A stretch of 64,000 nucleotides of DNA from Hydrogenophaga sp. A37 (GCF_002001205.1 NZ_MUNZ01000188.1:62001-126000), one strand, 5' to 3'; positions 21,323-30,394 are shown, counted from the stretch's first letter. Numbers and translations are program-made. Notes: generated by a model not told the origin, from the sequence alone.

Positions 21323-22872
21323 GGTGTTGGCGTTCCAGAAGAAAGGATGGGGTTGGTGGCATGGGTGCCGGCCCAGGCGCGGATCACGGCGTAGCTGCGC
21401 CAGGGGCGCCAGGCGGCCGATTGCCGGTCGGCTTCGAGTGTGGCGGTCCGTCCCCGCCCTAGGATGCCGAGGGTCTTGATCAGGGCCACATCACCCACAG
21501 GCCAGGCGTCGGGCCAGCGCAGGGCGCGCATGGCGATGTATTGGGCGGTCCAGGGGCCGATGCCGGGAAGGGCTTGCAGTGTTTGCACGGTCTGGTCCAT
21601 GGGGGCGCGACCATCCAGTTCCAGTGAGCCATCGGCCACCGCGCGGGCCAGCGCCTGCAGGGCGGCCTGGCGCTGGCGCACGATGCCGATCTCGCCCAGA
21701 CGGGCAGGGTCGGCCGAAGCCAAGGTGTGCGGGCTGGGAAACAGGCGGTTCAGCTCGCTGTTTGGGGTCTCAACAGGCGTGCCGAAGCGGTCCAGCAGGC
21801 GGGTGGCCAGGGTGCGTGCGGCGGCAACGGTGATCTGCTGTCCGAGCACGGCGCGCACGGCCAGCTCGAATCCGTCGAAGCACCCCGGGACCCGCAAGCC
21901 ATCGCCGTCGGGGAAGTCGGCGTGCAGCGTCGCGTTGATGGTCGCGGGATCGGCGTCCAGATCGAACACCTCGCGCACACGCCAGATCACGCTGGGCAAC
22001 ACCGGGAGCAGCCCGTCGCTCACGCGCAGGACGAGCTGGCGGGCGTCGGGCACCAGCCTCACCGACAGCCATCCTGTGTGGGTCCGCTGGGCGACGGTCA
22101 ATTGCAGGGTTCGCTGGAGGCTGAACGCTTCGGGGTTCACGTGCTCCACCCCTGGCAATTGCCGGATGGCCAGGAAGCTCAACATGGCGCTGGCGTCGAA
22201 GGGCGGGCGCCACGAGAGCCGCACCTCGCCGCTGCAGCCAGCGTTGCCACCAGCGGTCTTGGCGGTTTGACCGCGCCGCATCTGCGTGGGGTTGAGGCCG
22301 TAGCGCTCCAGGAACGCCGCGTTGAATCGGCGCAGGCTGGCGAATCCGCTGGCCAGGGCGATCTGGGACACCGGCATGGCGGTATCGGCCAGCAGCTGTT
22401 TGGCGGCGAGCAGCTTGCGCGTCAGCAGGTATTGCAGCGGCGACACGCCGAGCTGGCTGCCAAAGACCCGGCGCAGGTGGCGGTCGCTCACGCCCAGTCG
22501 GGCGGCCAGCAGTCCCATGGCTGCGCCTTCGGTCGCCGGGTCGAGCCAGGAGGGCGGCGCGTCCAGCCAGCGGCTGGCTTGCTGGACCAGGATGACGCTG
22601 GCGTCCTCGGTGGACCAATGGCGATCCAGCGGTGCCAACTCCGGCCGGCAGCGCAGACAGGGTCGAAAACCGGCCTGCTCAGCCTGGGTCGCATGCTCAA
22701 AAAAACGGCAGTTTTCCCGACGCGGTGTGCGCACCCGACAAATGGGCCGGCAGTAGATGCCGGTCGAGGTGACCGCCGTGAAAAAGCGGCCGTCGAACCG
22801 CGCGTCGTGGGCGCACAAGGCTCGGTAGCGGGCTTCGTCGTCCAGGGCCGTGGTGCTGTTCATGGCCGCCAT
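21319..22872 (-). CDS. alkA: Ada-AlkA fusion: methylphosphotriester-sensing regulator plus 3-methyladenine glycosylase
   Basis: The roughly 517-residue protein joins three parts. Residues ~15-85 form the Ada zinc domain (GIYCRPICRVRTPRRENCRFF ... RPCLRCRPE, with four cysteines), which accepts methyl groups from phosphotriesters. Residues ~95-200 are an AraC-type double HTH (LGVSDRHLRRVFGSQLGVSPLQYLL, IALASGFASLRRFNAAF). Residues ~225-510 are an AlkA-like DNA glycosylase with the helix-hairpin-helix LQALPGIGPWTAQYIAMRAL and the downstream catalytic aspartate (DAWPVGD). It likely senses alkylation, activates its own operon and excises alkylated bases. Starts at 22872 or 22863 are equally good. 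The Ada methyltransferase domain is absent but is supplied by ogt next door. Confidence 0.92.
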   Translation of the reverse strand: MAAMNSTTALDDEARYRALCAHDARFDGRFFTAVTSTGIYCRPICRVRTPRRENCRFFEHATQAEQAGFRPCLRCRPELAPLDRHWSTEDASVILVQQASRWLDAPPSWLDPATEGAAMGLLAARLGVSDRHLRRVFGSQLGVSPLQYLLTRKLLAAKQLLADTAMPVSQIALASGFASLRRFNAAFLERYGLNPTQMRRGQTAKTAGGNAGCSGEVRLSWRPPFDASAMLSFLAIRQLPGVEHVNPEAFSLQRTLQLTVAQRTHTGWLSVRLVPDARQLVLRVSDGLLPVLPSVIWRVREVFDLDADPATINATLHADFPDGDGLRVPGCFDGFELAVRAVLGQQITVAAARTLATRLLDRFGTPVETPNSELNRLFPSPHTLASADPARLGEIGIVRQRQAALQALARAVADGSLELDGRAPMDQTVQTLQALPGIGPWTAQYIAMRALRWPDAWPVGDVALIKTLGILGRGRTATLEADRQSAAWRPWRSYAVIRAWAGTHATNPILSSGTPTP

Positions 22873-22980
22873 GGTAGGCCCTGGGGTCGTTCCTGGCTGG
22901 CCGTTTCCGGACATCTGCCCGACCGGGGTTGTTCGCCTCGCCACCTACAATGCAGGGTTTGCGTCCACCGAGAGCCTCCC

Positions 22981-24363
22981 ATGCAGTTGACCGCGTCCAT
23001 CTTCAAGGCTTATGACATCCGTGGCATCGTGCCCGGTGCCCTCAACGAGTCCGTCGCGGAAGCGCTGGGACTGGCCTTTGGCACGATGGCTCGGCAGCTT
23101 GGCGAAGTGACGGTGGCTGTGGGACGCGATGGGCGCCTGAGCGGGCCCGGCCTCTCGGCGGCACTGATTCGCGGGTTGGTGGCGGCAGGGATCGACGTGA
23201 TCGACATCGGTCTGGCGACCACGCCCATGCTGTATTTCGCTGCCCACACGCTGTGCAACAGCGGCATCCAGGTCACGGGCAGCCACAACCCCAAGGACTA
23301 CAACGGGTTCAAGATGGTGCTCGGTGGCCGGGCGATCTATGGCGAGGACATCCAGGCCCTGCGCCGCATGATGGAGGCCGAAAGCCACCAGAAGACGGAC
23401 GGCGGCCGGGTGCGGCATGTGAACGTGCTGAAACCCTACACCGATCGCATCGTGGGCGATGTGAAGCTGGCGCGGCCGATGAAGATTGTGGTGGACTGCG
23501 GCAATGGCGTGGCCGGTGCCTCGGCGCCCGCGCTGTTCCGGGCGCTGGGTTGTGAGGTCATCGAGCTCTTCAGCGAGGTGGATGGCAACTTTCCGAACCA
23601 CCACCCGGACCCGAGCAAACCGGAAAACCTGCAGGACGTGATCCGCACCTTGAGCGAGACCGACGCCGAGCTGGGTCTGGCCTTCGACGGCGACGGTGAC
23701 CGCCTGGGCATCGTGACCAAGGATGGCCACAACATCTTCCCTGATCGCCAGATGATCCTGTTCTCGCAAGACGTGTTGTCGCGCGTGCCGGGTGGCAACA
23801 TCATCTTTGATGTGAAGTGCTCACAGCGCCTGGCACCGGCCATTGAAGCCGCTGGCGGCGTGGCACACATCTACAAGACCGGCCACTCGCTGATCAAGGC
23901 CCGCATGAAGGAGCTGGACAGCCCGCTGGGCGGCGAGATGAGCGGCCACATTTTCTTCAAGGAACGCTGGTTCGGTTTCGACGACGGCAGCTACGCCGGC
24001 GCCCGTCTGCTGGAGATCCTCAGTCGCAGCCCCGACGCCAACGCCGTGCTCCATGCCTTGCCCACCAGTCACAGCACGCCGGAACTCAACGTCGCCTGCG
24101 CCGAGGGTGAACCCCACGCGGTGGTGGACCGCCTGATGGCGCTGGCGCGTTTTGACGCCCCCGCCAAAACCTCGACCATCGACGGTGTGCGGGTGGACTG
24201 GCCCGATGGTTTTGGCCTGATCCGTGCATCGAATACCACGCCGGTGCTGGTGCTGCGTTTCGAAGGTCACACGGCCGAAGCACTGCACCGCATCGAAACC
24301 GCCATGCTGACCCTGCTGCGACAGGCCAAGCCCGACGCGGTGGTGGGCGCCAGCGCGCACTGA
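22981..24363 (+). CDS. Phosphomannomutase/phosphoglucomutase
   Basis: The 460-residue enzyme of the alpha-D-phosphohexomutase family interconverts hexose-6- and hexose-1-phosphates, feeding GDP-mannose or UDP-glucose for surface polysaccharides. Motifs are FKAYDIRG, the phosphoserine loop TGSHNPKDYNGFK, the metal site FDGDGDRLG, the sugar loop GEMSGHIFF and the phosphate loop RASNTTPVLVLRFE. It resembles AlgC/ManB of pseudomonads. The frame is open for a further 1.2 kb upstream, antisense to the alkA gene, but family N termini begin at the ATG at 22981. The glycosyltransferase gene starts on its stop codon (TGATG). Confidence 0.93.
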   Translation: MQLTASIFKAYDIRGIVPGALNESVAEALGLAFGTMARQLGEVTVAVGRDGRLSGPGLSAALIRGLVAAGIDVIDIGLATTPMLYFAAHTLCNSGIQVTGSHNPKDYNGFKMVLGGRAIYGEDIQALRRMMEAESHQKTDGGRVRHVNVLKPYTDRIVGDVKLARPMKIVVDCGNGVAGASAPALFRALGCEVIELFSEVDGNFPNHHPDPSKPENLQDVIRTLSETDAELGLAFDGDGDRLGIVTKDGHNIFPDRQMILFSQDVLSRVPGGNIIFDVKCSQRLAPAIEAAGGVAHIYKTGHSLIKARMKELDSPLGGEMSGHIFFKERWFGFDDGSYAGARLLEILSRSPDANAVLHALPTSHSTPELNVACAEGEPHAVVDRLMALARFDAPAKTSTIDGVRVDWPDGFGLIRASNTTPVLVLRFEGHTAEALHRIETAMLTLLRQAKPDAVVGASAH

Positions 24364-25277
24364 TGCCTCTCACTTCGTCCATGAGCGTTCCTGTTTCAGA
24401 GGAAGACCAGGGCCTGTGCGAAGGCGCCATGGACACCGTCACGGTGGTGGTGGTCACCCACGAGAGCGCGCACTGTCTGCACGCCCTGGACGCCTTGCTG
24501 TCCCGCTGCCCCAACGTGATCATTTCCGACAACGGCAGTGGCGACGGCACGTCGACGATGGCGCGCCAGTTCTGGGCGCACGCGATCGTGCTGGACCACG
24601 GTCGCAACCTGGGTTTTGGTGCGGCCAACAACCGGGCTCTGGCGCGCGTGCAGACGCCGTTTGCGTTTCTGCTCAACCCGGACTGCGAGATCAGCGTCGA
24701 GGGCTTGCGGAGCCTGCTGCAAGCCGCTGACACTTTCCCCCAGGGGGCCGTGATCGCGCCGCAACTGGTCAGTCCCTCAGGCAAGCCCGAGGTGAACTAC
24801 CGCTGGCCCCAGAACCTGTGGCCCCCCCGCGGGCCTGCGGCCGAAGGCCCGCTGTGCGTGGGCTTTGTGTGTGGCGCCGCCATGTTGTTTCGCATGGCCT
24901 TGTTTCGGGACGTCGGTTTCTTCGACGAACAGTTTTTCCTGTACTACGAGGACGACGACCTGTGCCTGCGGCTTTTCAAGGCCGGTCAGAACATCGTGGT
25001 CGTGCCGTCCGTGCTCGCCGTCCACCACTCGCGCGGTTCGGTTCGGGGGGCCAACCCCTGGCGCCACGAGTACGGTCGGGGTTACCACCACGCGCAGTCG
25101 AAGCTGCTGTTTGCGAGCAAGTACCGCTCGCGCGACGAAGCGATGCGCCTGCGCCGCTGGCTGGTCCTGACCACCACCCTCGGGCTGCCGTTGCGGGCCA
25201 TTGTTTTTTCACCCAAGCTGCTGGCCCGGATGTTCGGGCGCTGGCGTGGGCTCATCAACTGGAGGGCGCGTGGCTGA
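24363..25277 (+). CDS. Family 2 glycosyltransferase
   Basis: The protein of up to 304 residues has a GT-A nucleotide-sugar domain: VVVVTHESAHCL, ISDNGSGDGT, NLGFGAANNRAL, FLLNPDCEI (the DxD-like metal site), and the acceptor-side FDEQFFLYYEDDDLCLRLFKAG. That last block is typical of rhamnosyltransferase-like GT2 enzymes. The start used overlaps the previous stop; internal ATGs at 24381 and 24429 are also possible, the latter giving a start directly at the first strand. It belongs to a lipopolysaccharide/surface-glycan run with the mutase, a second GT2 and an O-antigen ligase. Confidence 0.85.
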   Translation: MPLTSSMSVPVSEEDQGLCEGAMDTVTVVVVTHESAHCLHALDALLSRCPNVIISDNGSGDGTSTMARQFWAHAIVLDHGRNLGFGAANNRALARVQTPFAFLLNPDCEISVEGLRSLLQAADTFPQGAVIAPQLVSPSGKPEVNYRWPQNLWPPRGPAAEGPLCVGFVCGAAMLFRMALFRDVGFFDEQFFLYYEDDDLCLRLFKAGQNIVVVPSVLAVHHSRGSVRGANPWRHEYGRGYHHAQSKLLFASKYRSRDEAMRLRRWLVLTTTLGLPLRAIVFSPKLLARMFGRWRGLINWRARG

Positions 25278-26070
25278 AACCCGAACCCCTTTGCCCACGC
25301 TGTGCATCGGCATCCTCACGCTCAACGAGGCGCACCGGATCGCTCAGTGCATCCAGAGCGCGTCGTTTGCCGATCAGGTGTTGGTGATCGACAGCGGCAG
25401 CAGCGACCGCACCCGCGAGATAGCGGAAGAGCTGGGCGCGCAGGTGCACGCCTACACGGCCTGGCAAGGTTTTGCCGAGCAACGCAACCGCCTGTTGACC
25501 CATGTGCAGACCGACTACGTGTTCTTTCTCGATGCGGACGAGGTCATTCCCGAGGGCCTTCAGAAGGAAATCCGTGCGGCCGTGGACACGGGCGACAACG
25601 CGGTCTGGAAGATCTACTGGGATCAGGTGGCTTTTGGAAGGACCCTGCACCTCATGGCCAAGACCGAAGGCGGCGTGTGGCGCCTGTTCCGCTCCGACCA
25701 GCTGTTGCGCTACGAAGGGGTCGTGCACGAGCACGCGGTATTGCGCGATCCGCTGACGCCCGTCAAGACCTTCCAGACCCGCCTGCTTCACCATTCACGC
25801 GAGACCGTGTACGGCGGCTTGTTGAAGATGGCGCAATACGCCCAGCTGGGTGCCGTGCGGCGAGTGCAGATGGGGCGCCGCGGGGGCGTGTGGCGTGGAC
25901 TCGCTTCTGCCCTGAGCAACTTTGTGCGCCTGTATGTGTTTCGCAGGGGTTTTCTCTGCGGCGCCGAAGGGTTCCTGTTTTGCCTGCTGGTGGCGATGGA
26001 GTGCTTCTTCCGTTACGTGATCATCAAGTACGACCGGCCCGTGCCCGGTCCGACCATGGTGAAGCGGTGA
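25270..26070 (+). CDS. Family 2 glycosyltransferase, WaaE/KdtX-like
   Basis: The 266-residue protein shows LCIGILTLNEAHRIAQCI, VLVIDSGSSDRTREIA, WQGFAEQRNRLL, and the DxD site FFLDADEVIP, followed by WKIYWDQVAFGRTLHL. This pattern matches inner-core glycosyltransferases of the WaaE/KdtX type. The start taken is GTG at 25270, with GGAGG seven bases before it; it overlaps the previous gene by eight bases. The C-terminal LCGAEGFLFCLLVAMECFFRYVI segment is hydrophobic and may associate with the membrane. The transferred sugar is not predictable. Confidence 0.85.
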   Translation: MAETRTPLPTLCIGILTLNEAHRIAQCIQSASFADQVLVIDSGSSDRTREIAEELGAQVHAYTAWQGFAEQRNRLLTHVQTDYVFFLDADEVIPEGLQKEIRAAVDTGDNAVWKIYWDQVAFGRTLHLMAKTEGGVWRLFRSDQLLRYEGVVHEHAVLRDPLTPVKTFQTRLLHHSRETVYGGLLKMAQYAQLGAVRRVQMGRRGGVWRGLASALSNFVRLYVFRRGFLCGAEGFLFCLLVAMECFFRYVIIKYDRPVPGPTMVKR

Positions 26071-26078
26071 GGCACGAC

Positions 26079-27392
26079 ATGGTGATGCAAAGACCGGCCG
26101 CCAAGGTCGGCGAAGACAACAAGGCACAGATGAGTTTCAGACTTTTTTCCCGCAGGGCGGCGATCTACAGCCTGGCGCTGGTGTTCGGCGCCTTTCCGGT
26201 TTCGGTGGCACTGGCCAACAGCCTGATCCTGGTCAGCGTGGTGTTCTGGCTGTTCAGCCTGGACCGTTTGGACGGACGCGATTTTCTGCAGCGGTCCTGG
26301 GCCCATCCGGTGGTGCGGCCTGCGCTGGCACTGGCCTTGCTGGTGGTGCTGGCCTCGTTCTGGTCACCTGCGAGCTGGGACGAGATCATGGGCTACTACA
26401 GGAAGTACCTGAAATTCGTGCTGCTGCCGATCTTCATCTACCTGTTGGCGCGGCGGGAAGACCGGGCGCATTGCTGGACCGCTTTCGGGCTGGCGATGCT
26501 GTTCACGCTGGCGTCCACCTGGCTGAACGTCTGGTTCCAGCTTCCGTGGTCGCGCACCGTCAACCAGGGCTTCGGCGCCGACCACACGGTGTTCAAGGAC
26601 CACATCTCCCAGGGCATCATGATGTCGCTGTTCGTGGCCCTCAATGTCCACTGGGCGTACAAGGCTTCGTCGCGGTGGAAGGCGCTGGGGTTCTGGCTGG
26701 TGGCGAGCTTGGGGGCGACCAGCGTTCTGGTGCTCACCGAGAGCCGCACGGGGTACATCGGTCTGTTGTTGTCCCTGGTGGTGTTTGCGCTCACGCTGCT
26801 GTGGCGACGGCCGCAAAAGCTCTTTGGTGTGGTGCTGGTGGGTGCCCTGGCACTGACCTCCGCCTACCACCTTTCGCCGCACTTCAAGCACCGCACCAAC
26901 CTGGCGCTTCAGGAAGCACAGAACCACAGCGCCAACACGGTGACCTCGGTGGGCGCGCGCATCGAGGTGTGGCGCTTCATGGCCAAACACACCGACAACG
27001 CCAAGCTCATGGGCGCGGGTACCGCTTCGTACCCGGTGATCGCCCGGACCTACTTTCAAGACCCGGCCTTCTGCGCGGCCATCTGCCCCCACCCCCACAA
27101 CCAGTTCATCCTGTTCTATTTCGAACAAGGGCTGCCGGGCCTGGTGCTGATTCTCTGGTTCATGGCTGCCATCGTGCGCCAATCCCTGCGCTACCAACGA
27201 ACCCACCGCGCGCTGATGCTGGCCTTTGTGTCGATCATGTTCACGTCCAACATGACGCACAGCTCCTTGTGGCTGTCGACCGAGAGCCAGTTCTTCATCC
27301 TCATGACGGCGCTGTTGCTGGCGTCGGCGGGACGGCCAGAACCAGTGGCCGAGATCGTCAACACCGGTGGTGCGCCTGCCAGTCCCGCCTGA
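26079..27392 (+). CDS. waaL: O-antigen ligase family protein
   Basis: The 437-residue polytopic membrane protein has about eleven hydrophobic spans and the Wzy_C/O-antigen ligase signature: the large periplasmic loop after TESRTGYIGLLLS, with TVTSVGARIEVWRF and the HPHNQFILFYFEQGLPGLVLILW segment holding the conserved histidine. WaaL joins undecaprenyl-linked O-antigen to lipid A-core. Starts at 26079, 26067 (GTG) and 26130 are all feasible; 26130 (MSFRLFSRR) is closest to the first membrane span. Context with GT2 genes and waaA-kdkA supports an LPS role, though protein glycan ligases share this fold. Confidence 0.85.
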   Translation: MVMQRPAAKVGEDNKAQMSFRLFSRRAAIYSLALVFGAFPVSVALANSLILVSVVFWLFSLDRLDGRDFLQRSWAHPVVRPALALALLVVLASFWSPASWDEIMGYYRKYLKFVLLPIFIYLLARREDRAHCWTAFGLAMLFTLASTWLNVWFQLPWSRTVNQGFGADHTVFKDHISQGIMMSLFVALNVHWAYKASSRWKALGFWLVASLGATSVLVLTESRTGYIGLLLSLVVFALTLLWRRPQKLFGVVLVGALALTSAYHLSPHFKHRTNLALQEAQNHSANTVTSVGARIEVWRFMAKHTDNAKLMGAGTASYPVIARTYFQDPAFCAAICPHPHNQFILFYFEQGLPGLVLILWFMAAIVRQSLRYQRTHRALMLAFVSIMFTSNMTHSSLWLSTESQFFILMTALLLASAGRPEPVAEIVNTGGAPASPA

Positions 27393-27496
27393 TACGGCGT
27401 TGCCTTCAAACGTATAACTGCGTTGCAACGCCATGCCGTGCTTTCGCACTGTCTGCGGCTTCGCGCCTTGTTCTACGCTTGAATGCAAAGCCGTAT
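27392..27496. repeat. Imperfect inverted-repeat element between waaL and waaA-kdkA
   Basis: The 105-base block is bounded by arms beginning ATACGGC and ending GCCGTAT. The outer 18 bases (27392-27409 and 27479-27496) match in 16 positions as an inverted repeat, and similarity extends about nine bases further inward with two more mismatches. Inside are smaller dyads (GCGTTGCAACGC). It separates two convergent genes and lacks the T-run of a normal terminator. Confidence 0.65.
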
Positions 27497-27502
27497 GAAA
27501 AC

Positions 27503-29506
27503 TCAGTCGCGGGGGGCCGGCGCCGAGCCTGAACCTGAATACGCCAGCAACAAGGCGCCCCAGCCCGATTCGTCCCAGTGGAACGGGTTGCGCCGTTCCT
27601 TTTCCTTGCGCAATGAGCGCAAGAGGCGATCCAGGTTCTGGGCCTTCCAGGCCTCGCCTGCGCGCAACGCGCACTTGTCGAAGTCCACGATCCAGGCCTC
27701 GCCGGTGGCGTTGATCAGAAGGTTGTGGCAGTTGAGGTCGGCGTGGAAGACCTGCCGGTCGTGCAGGCGGCGGATCGCCGTACCCAGCGCCCGCCAGGCC
27801 GCGTCCGGCAGGGGCGCATCGGACAGGCACTGCGCCACGTTGCGGGTCTGCGGAATCATCGCGACCACGATGTCGGCCGTGTAGCCCCAGCCGGCGCGTC
27901 GTTGACGCGCCGCCACCGGCGCCGGCACCGGCAGACCCCAGGCGTGCATGCGCCTCAGCAACGTGAATTCGGCCATGGCTCGGCTGTCCCGTGCCTGGCG
28001 ACCCAGGTAGCGGTCCGGGCTGAGCCGGGCCATCAGGCCACCGCGCCGGTAGTGGCGCAGCACACCTTCACCGAGGTCAAGGCTGATGCGGTGCGCCTGG
28101 CCACGACCGCTGCCCGTGGCCAGCGTCGACCCATTGGTCGACGGGGCTTCGAACAGCGCCGCATCGCAAACGGTGATCCGTTGGGGGTCGTGCCACAAAG
28201 TCTGAGCGCCCGCTTCCTGCGCCGACACCGGTGACAGCAAGGGGGGATGCATCGGTGCCCAGACCTGGCGCAGCGTCTCCAGGGTGCGCTGGCTGCTGCC
28301 TTGCTGGCGCAGCACGAAGTCGCGGGCCTGTTGGCCTTTTCGCTGGAGCAGGGTTTTGTCGCGCATCCACTGTGCTGCGGTGTGCATGAGCAGGCGGGCC
28401 GAGTCGATGCGTTCACCCGCGCCGCTGGCTTCCACGTCCTGGTACAGCTCTTGAAAATGGTGGGTGTGGGGCCCGAAGAGCACAGGCTTGGCACAGGTCA
28501 TTGCTTCGAGCGCGTTGTGTCCGCCGATGGGCACCAGACTGCCGCCGATGAAGCAGACGCTGGCGTGCAGGTACCACAACGTCAACTCCCCCATGGTGTC
28601 GGCAAGGAGCACGCTGGTGCTGTCGATCGGTGTCTCTCCACGGCTGCGCCGGACGTAGCTCAGGCCACCTTCTTCCAGCTCTTGTGCGACCGCGTCGAAG
28701 CGCTCGGGGTGGCGGGGCACCAGGATCAGCAACGCGCCCGGAATCTGGCGCGCCAGCTCGTGCCATGACGCGATCAGTGCGCTCTCTTCGCCTTCGTGCG
28801 TGCTGCCCGCGACCACGACGGCACGGCGCTCGAGCCAGGGCAGGCTGTGGGCATCTTCTTGGGTGTCGCGCTGATCGAACTTCAGGTTGCCTGTGTGCAG
28901 CAGGTGTTTCCGTGGCACACCGAGCGTCGCGTAGCGCTCCTCGCTCGGCGCGTCGGCCGCGGCCACCACCGCCAGTTGCGCCCACACCGGCCGCATCAAC
29001 GCACGCCAGCGCTCGTACGAAGCGGCGGAATCTGCAGACAGACGGGCGTTCACCAGCGCCACGGGAATCAGGCGCTGGCGGCATTGACACAGCCACTCGG
29101 GCCAGATTTCGCGCTCGATGAGCACCAGCATCGATGGTTGCAACCGATCCAGAAAACGTCCCGCCGCACCCGGGGTGTCGATGGGGGCATACACATGCTG
29201 GATGGCGTCACCCCAGTGCGCGCGCAACGTGCGTGCGCCGTTGGGAGACTGTGTGCTGACGGTGATGGTGTGGTCGGGCCATTCGGTGCGCAGGGCCGCG
29301 ATCAACGGCCGGGCCGCCTGGACCTCGCCGACGGAGGCGGCGTGGATCCAGAGGCCGCCGGCCGAGGCGGGCGTGGGGTCGATGAAGCCGAGGCGTTCAC
29401 CCAGGCGCTCGCGGTAGCCCGCGTCCTTGTGCCCGCGCAGCCACAGCCAGCTCAGTACCGGCAACGTCAGGGCACGCATCAGCAGCCGGTAGCTGCGATG
29501 CGCCAT
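27503..29506 (-). CDS. waaA: Fused Kdo transferase (WaaA) and Kdo kinase (KdkA)
   Basis: The 667-residue protein is a natural fusion. Residues 1 to ~430 are a GT30 Kdo transferase: an N-terminal membrane anchor, WIHAASVGEVQAARPL with the catalytic glutamate, IEREIWPEWL, VNARLS, GSTHEGEE, LVPRHPERF and IGGSLVPIGGHNALEAM. Residues ~440-667 are a Kdo kinase with a small-kinase fold: LGEGVLRHYRRGGL, the catalytic loop HADLNCHN (Asp590) and VDFDKC (Asp608, Asp610). Together they would put Kdo on lipid IVA and phosphorylate it. In H. influenzae these are two proteins and WaaA adds a single Kdo. It ends a minus-strand series after tolC and a glycosyltransferase. Confidence 0.9.
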   Translation of the reverse strand: MAHRSYRLLMRALTLPVLSWLWLRGHKDAGYRERLGERLGFIDPTPASAGGLWIHAASVGEVQAARPLIAALRTEWPDHTITVSTQSPNGARTLRAHWGDAIQHVYAPIDTPGAAGRFLDRLQPSMLVLIEREIWPEWLCQCRQRLIPVALVNARLSADSAASYERWRALMRPVWAQLAVVAAADAPSEERYATLGVPRKHLLHTGNLKFDQRDTQEDAHSLPWLERRAVVVAGSTHEGEESALIASWHELARQIPGALLILVPRHPERFDAVAQELEEGGLSYVRRSRGETPIDSTSVLLADTMGELTLWYLHASVCFIGGSLVPIGGHNALEAMTCAKPVLFGPHTHHFQELYQDVEASGAGERIDSARLLMHTAAQWMRDKTLLQRKGQQARDFVLRQQGSSQRTLETLRQVWAPMHPPLLSPVSAQEAGAQTLWHDPQRITVCDAALFEAPSTNGSTLATGSGRGQAHRISLDLGEGVLRHYRRGGLMARLSPDRYLGRQARDSRAMAEFTLLRRMHAWGLPVPAPVAARQRRAGWGYTADIVVAMIPQTRNVAQCLSDAPLPDAAWRALGTAIRRLHDRQVFHADLNCHNLLINATGEAWIVDFDKCALRAGEAWKAQNLDRLLRSLRKEKERRNPFHWDESGWGALLLAYSGSGSAPAPRD

Positions 29507-29517
29507 GCCTGGCCCCT

Positions 29518-30258
29518 TCAGCGCCAATGGTCGGCGACCCATTGGGTCGGCATGACGCGCCGGTACCACTTGCCACTCACGCCGGCGATCGCGTCGGGTG
29601 GGTTGGGCTTGCCGTGGAAGGCGATGATGCGAGCGCCTTCAGGGATCGTGGGTGGCTTCAACCATCCCATGAGTCCGCGCTGAAGGCAGTGGCGCTTGAA
29701 ACTGCGGCACCACGCGTCGGGCCAGTAGCTGAGCTTGCCCTGGCGCGCGAGGTACAGGGTGATGAACTCCTGCTCATTGCGCACGGTGCTGATCGAAGCG
29801 GGGTAGTCGTTTTTCAGGTGGTCCAGCGCGTCGGTGTGGGCACCGATGGTGTAGACATAGCACGAGGTGTTGCCCGTGCCGTCCTTCTTGTCCCACTCCT
29901 TGATCACGACGAACTCGCCGGGCTGTTCAAAGAAAGGGTCCAGGCTGTCCACGATCACGATGTCCAGATCGAGAAAGAGCGTGCGGCCCTGCAGGTCGTA
30001 CAGCGGGTTGGCGAAGCTGGTGAGCTTGAGCCAGCCGTGACCGAAGGTCCAGGGCTTGCGTTGGTCGAACTGATCGAAACCGACCATGGGGATCGGTTTG
30101 ACTTCGATGGTGGGATCGATGCCGGCGCCGTCATCGGTCAGGCACACGAACCGGAACGGCCGGTGCAGGTGACGGCGGACCATGCTGTGCAGCTTGTTGA
30201 CGTACTCGGGGCCATATTTCTTGCCCCATTTGATGCACAGCACATTGACCGCTTGCAT
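29518..30258 (-). CDS. Putative glycosyltransferase with DxD motif
   Basis: The 246-residue protein starts with a Rossmann-like strand (VNVLCIKWGKKYGPEYVNKL), then RFVCLTDDGAGI, PWTFGHGWLKLTSFA, and TLFLDLDIVIVDSLDPF, where DLD is the probable metal-binding DxD. This arrangement resembles GT8-type and related nucleotide-sugar transferases. It ends GARIIAFHGKPNPPDA, a family-like histidine loop. No signal peptide. It is 12 bases upstream of the waaA-kdkA gene, so an LPS-core role is likely, but donor and acceptor are unknown. Confidence 0.7.
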   Translation of the reverse strand: MQAVNVLCIKWGKKYGPEYVNKLHSMVRRHLHRPFRFVCLTDDGAGIDPTIEVKPIPMVGFDQFDQRKPWTFGHGWLKLTSFANPLYDLQGRTLFLDLDIVIVDSLDPFFEQPGEFVVIKEWDKKDGTGNTSCYVYTIGAHTDALDHLKNDYPASISTVRNEQEFITLYLARQGKLSYWPDAWCRSFKRHCLQRGLMGWLKPPTIPEGARIIAFHGKPNPPDAIAGVSGKWYRRVMPTQWVADHWR

Positions 30259-30394
30259 GAATCACCTTTGTCTGTTGCCCTCTGTGGTCGGACGACATGT
30301 CCGCCGCAGTGCACCCGGCAGTTTATCCCAGCACACATCCAGCCCAGCCCGTCCAACCCCTCTCCGGAGCACGTGCCTTTGCCAGCGCACGCCG

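Noticed and set aside
21727-22980. Long open frame in front of the phosphomannomutase start, giving an apparent 878-residue protein
   Set aside because: The added part is antisense to the well-supported Ada-AlkA gene and has no domain signature; the mutase family begins at 22981.
25302-26078. Upstream extension of the O-antigen ligase frame across the second GT2 gene
   Set aside because: The added residues are Arg/Pro-rich out-of-frame reading of the glycosyltransferase; the membrane protein begins near 26079.
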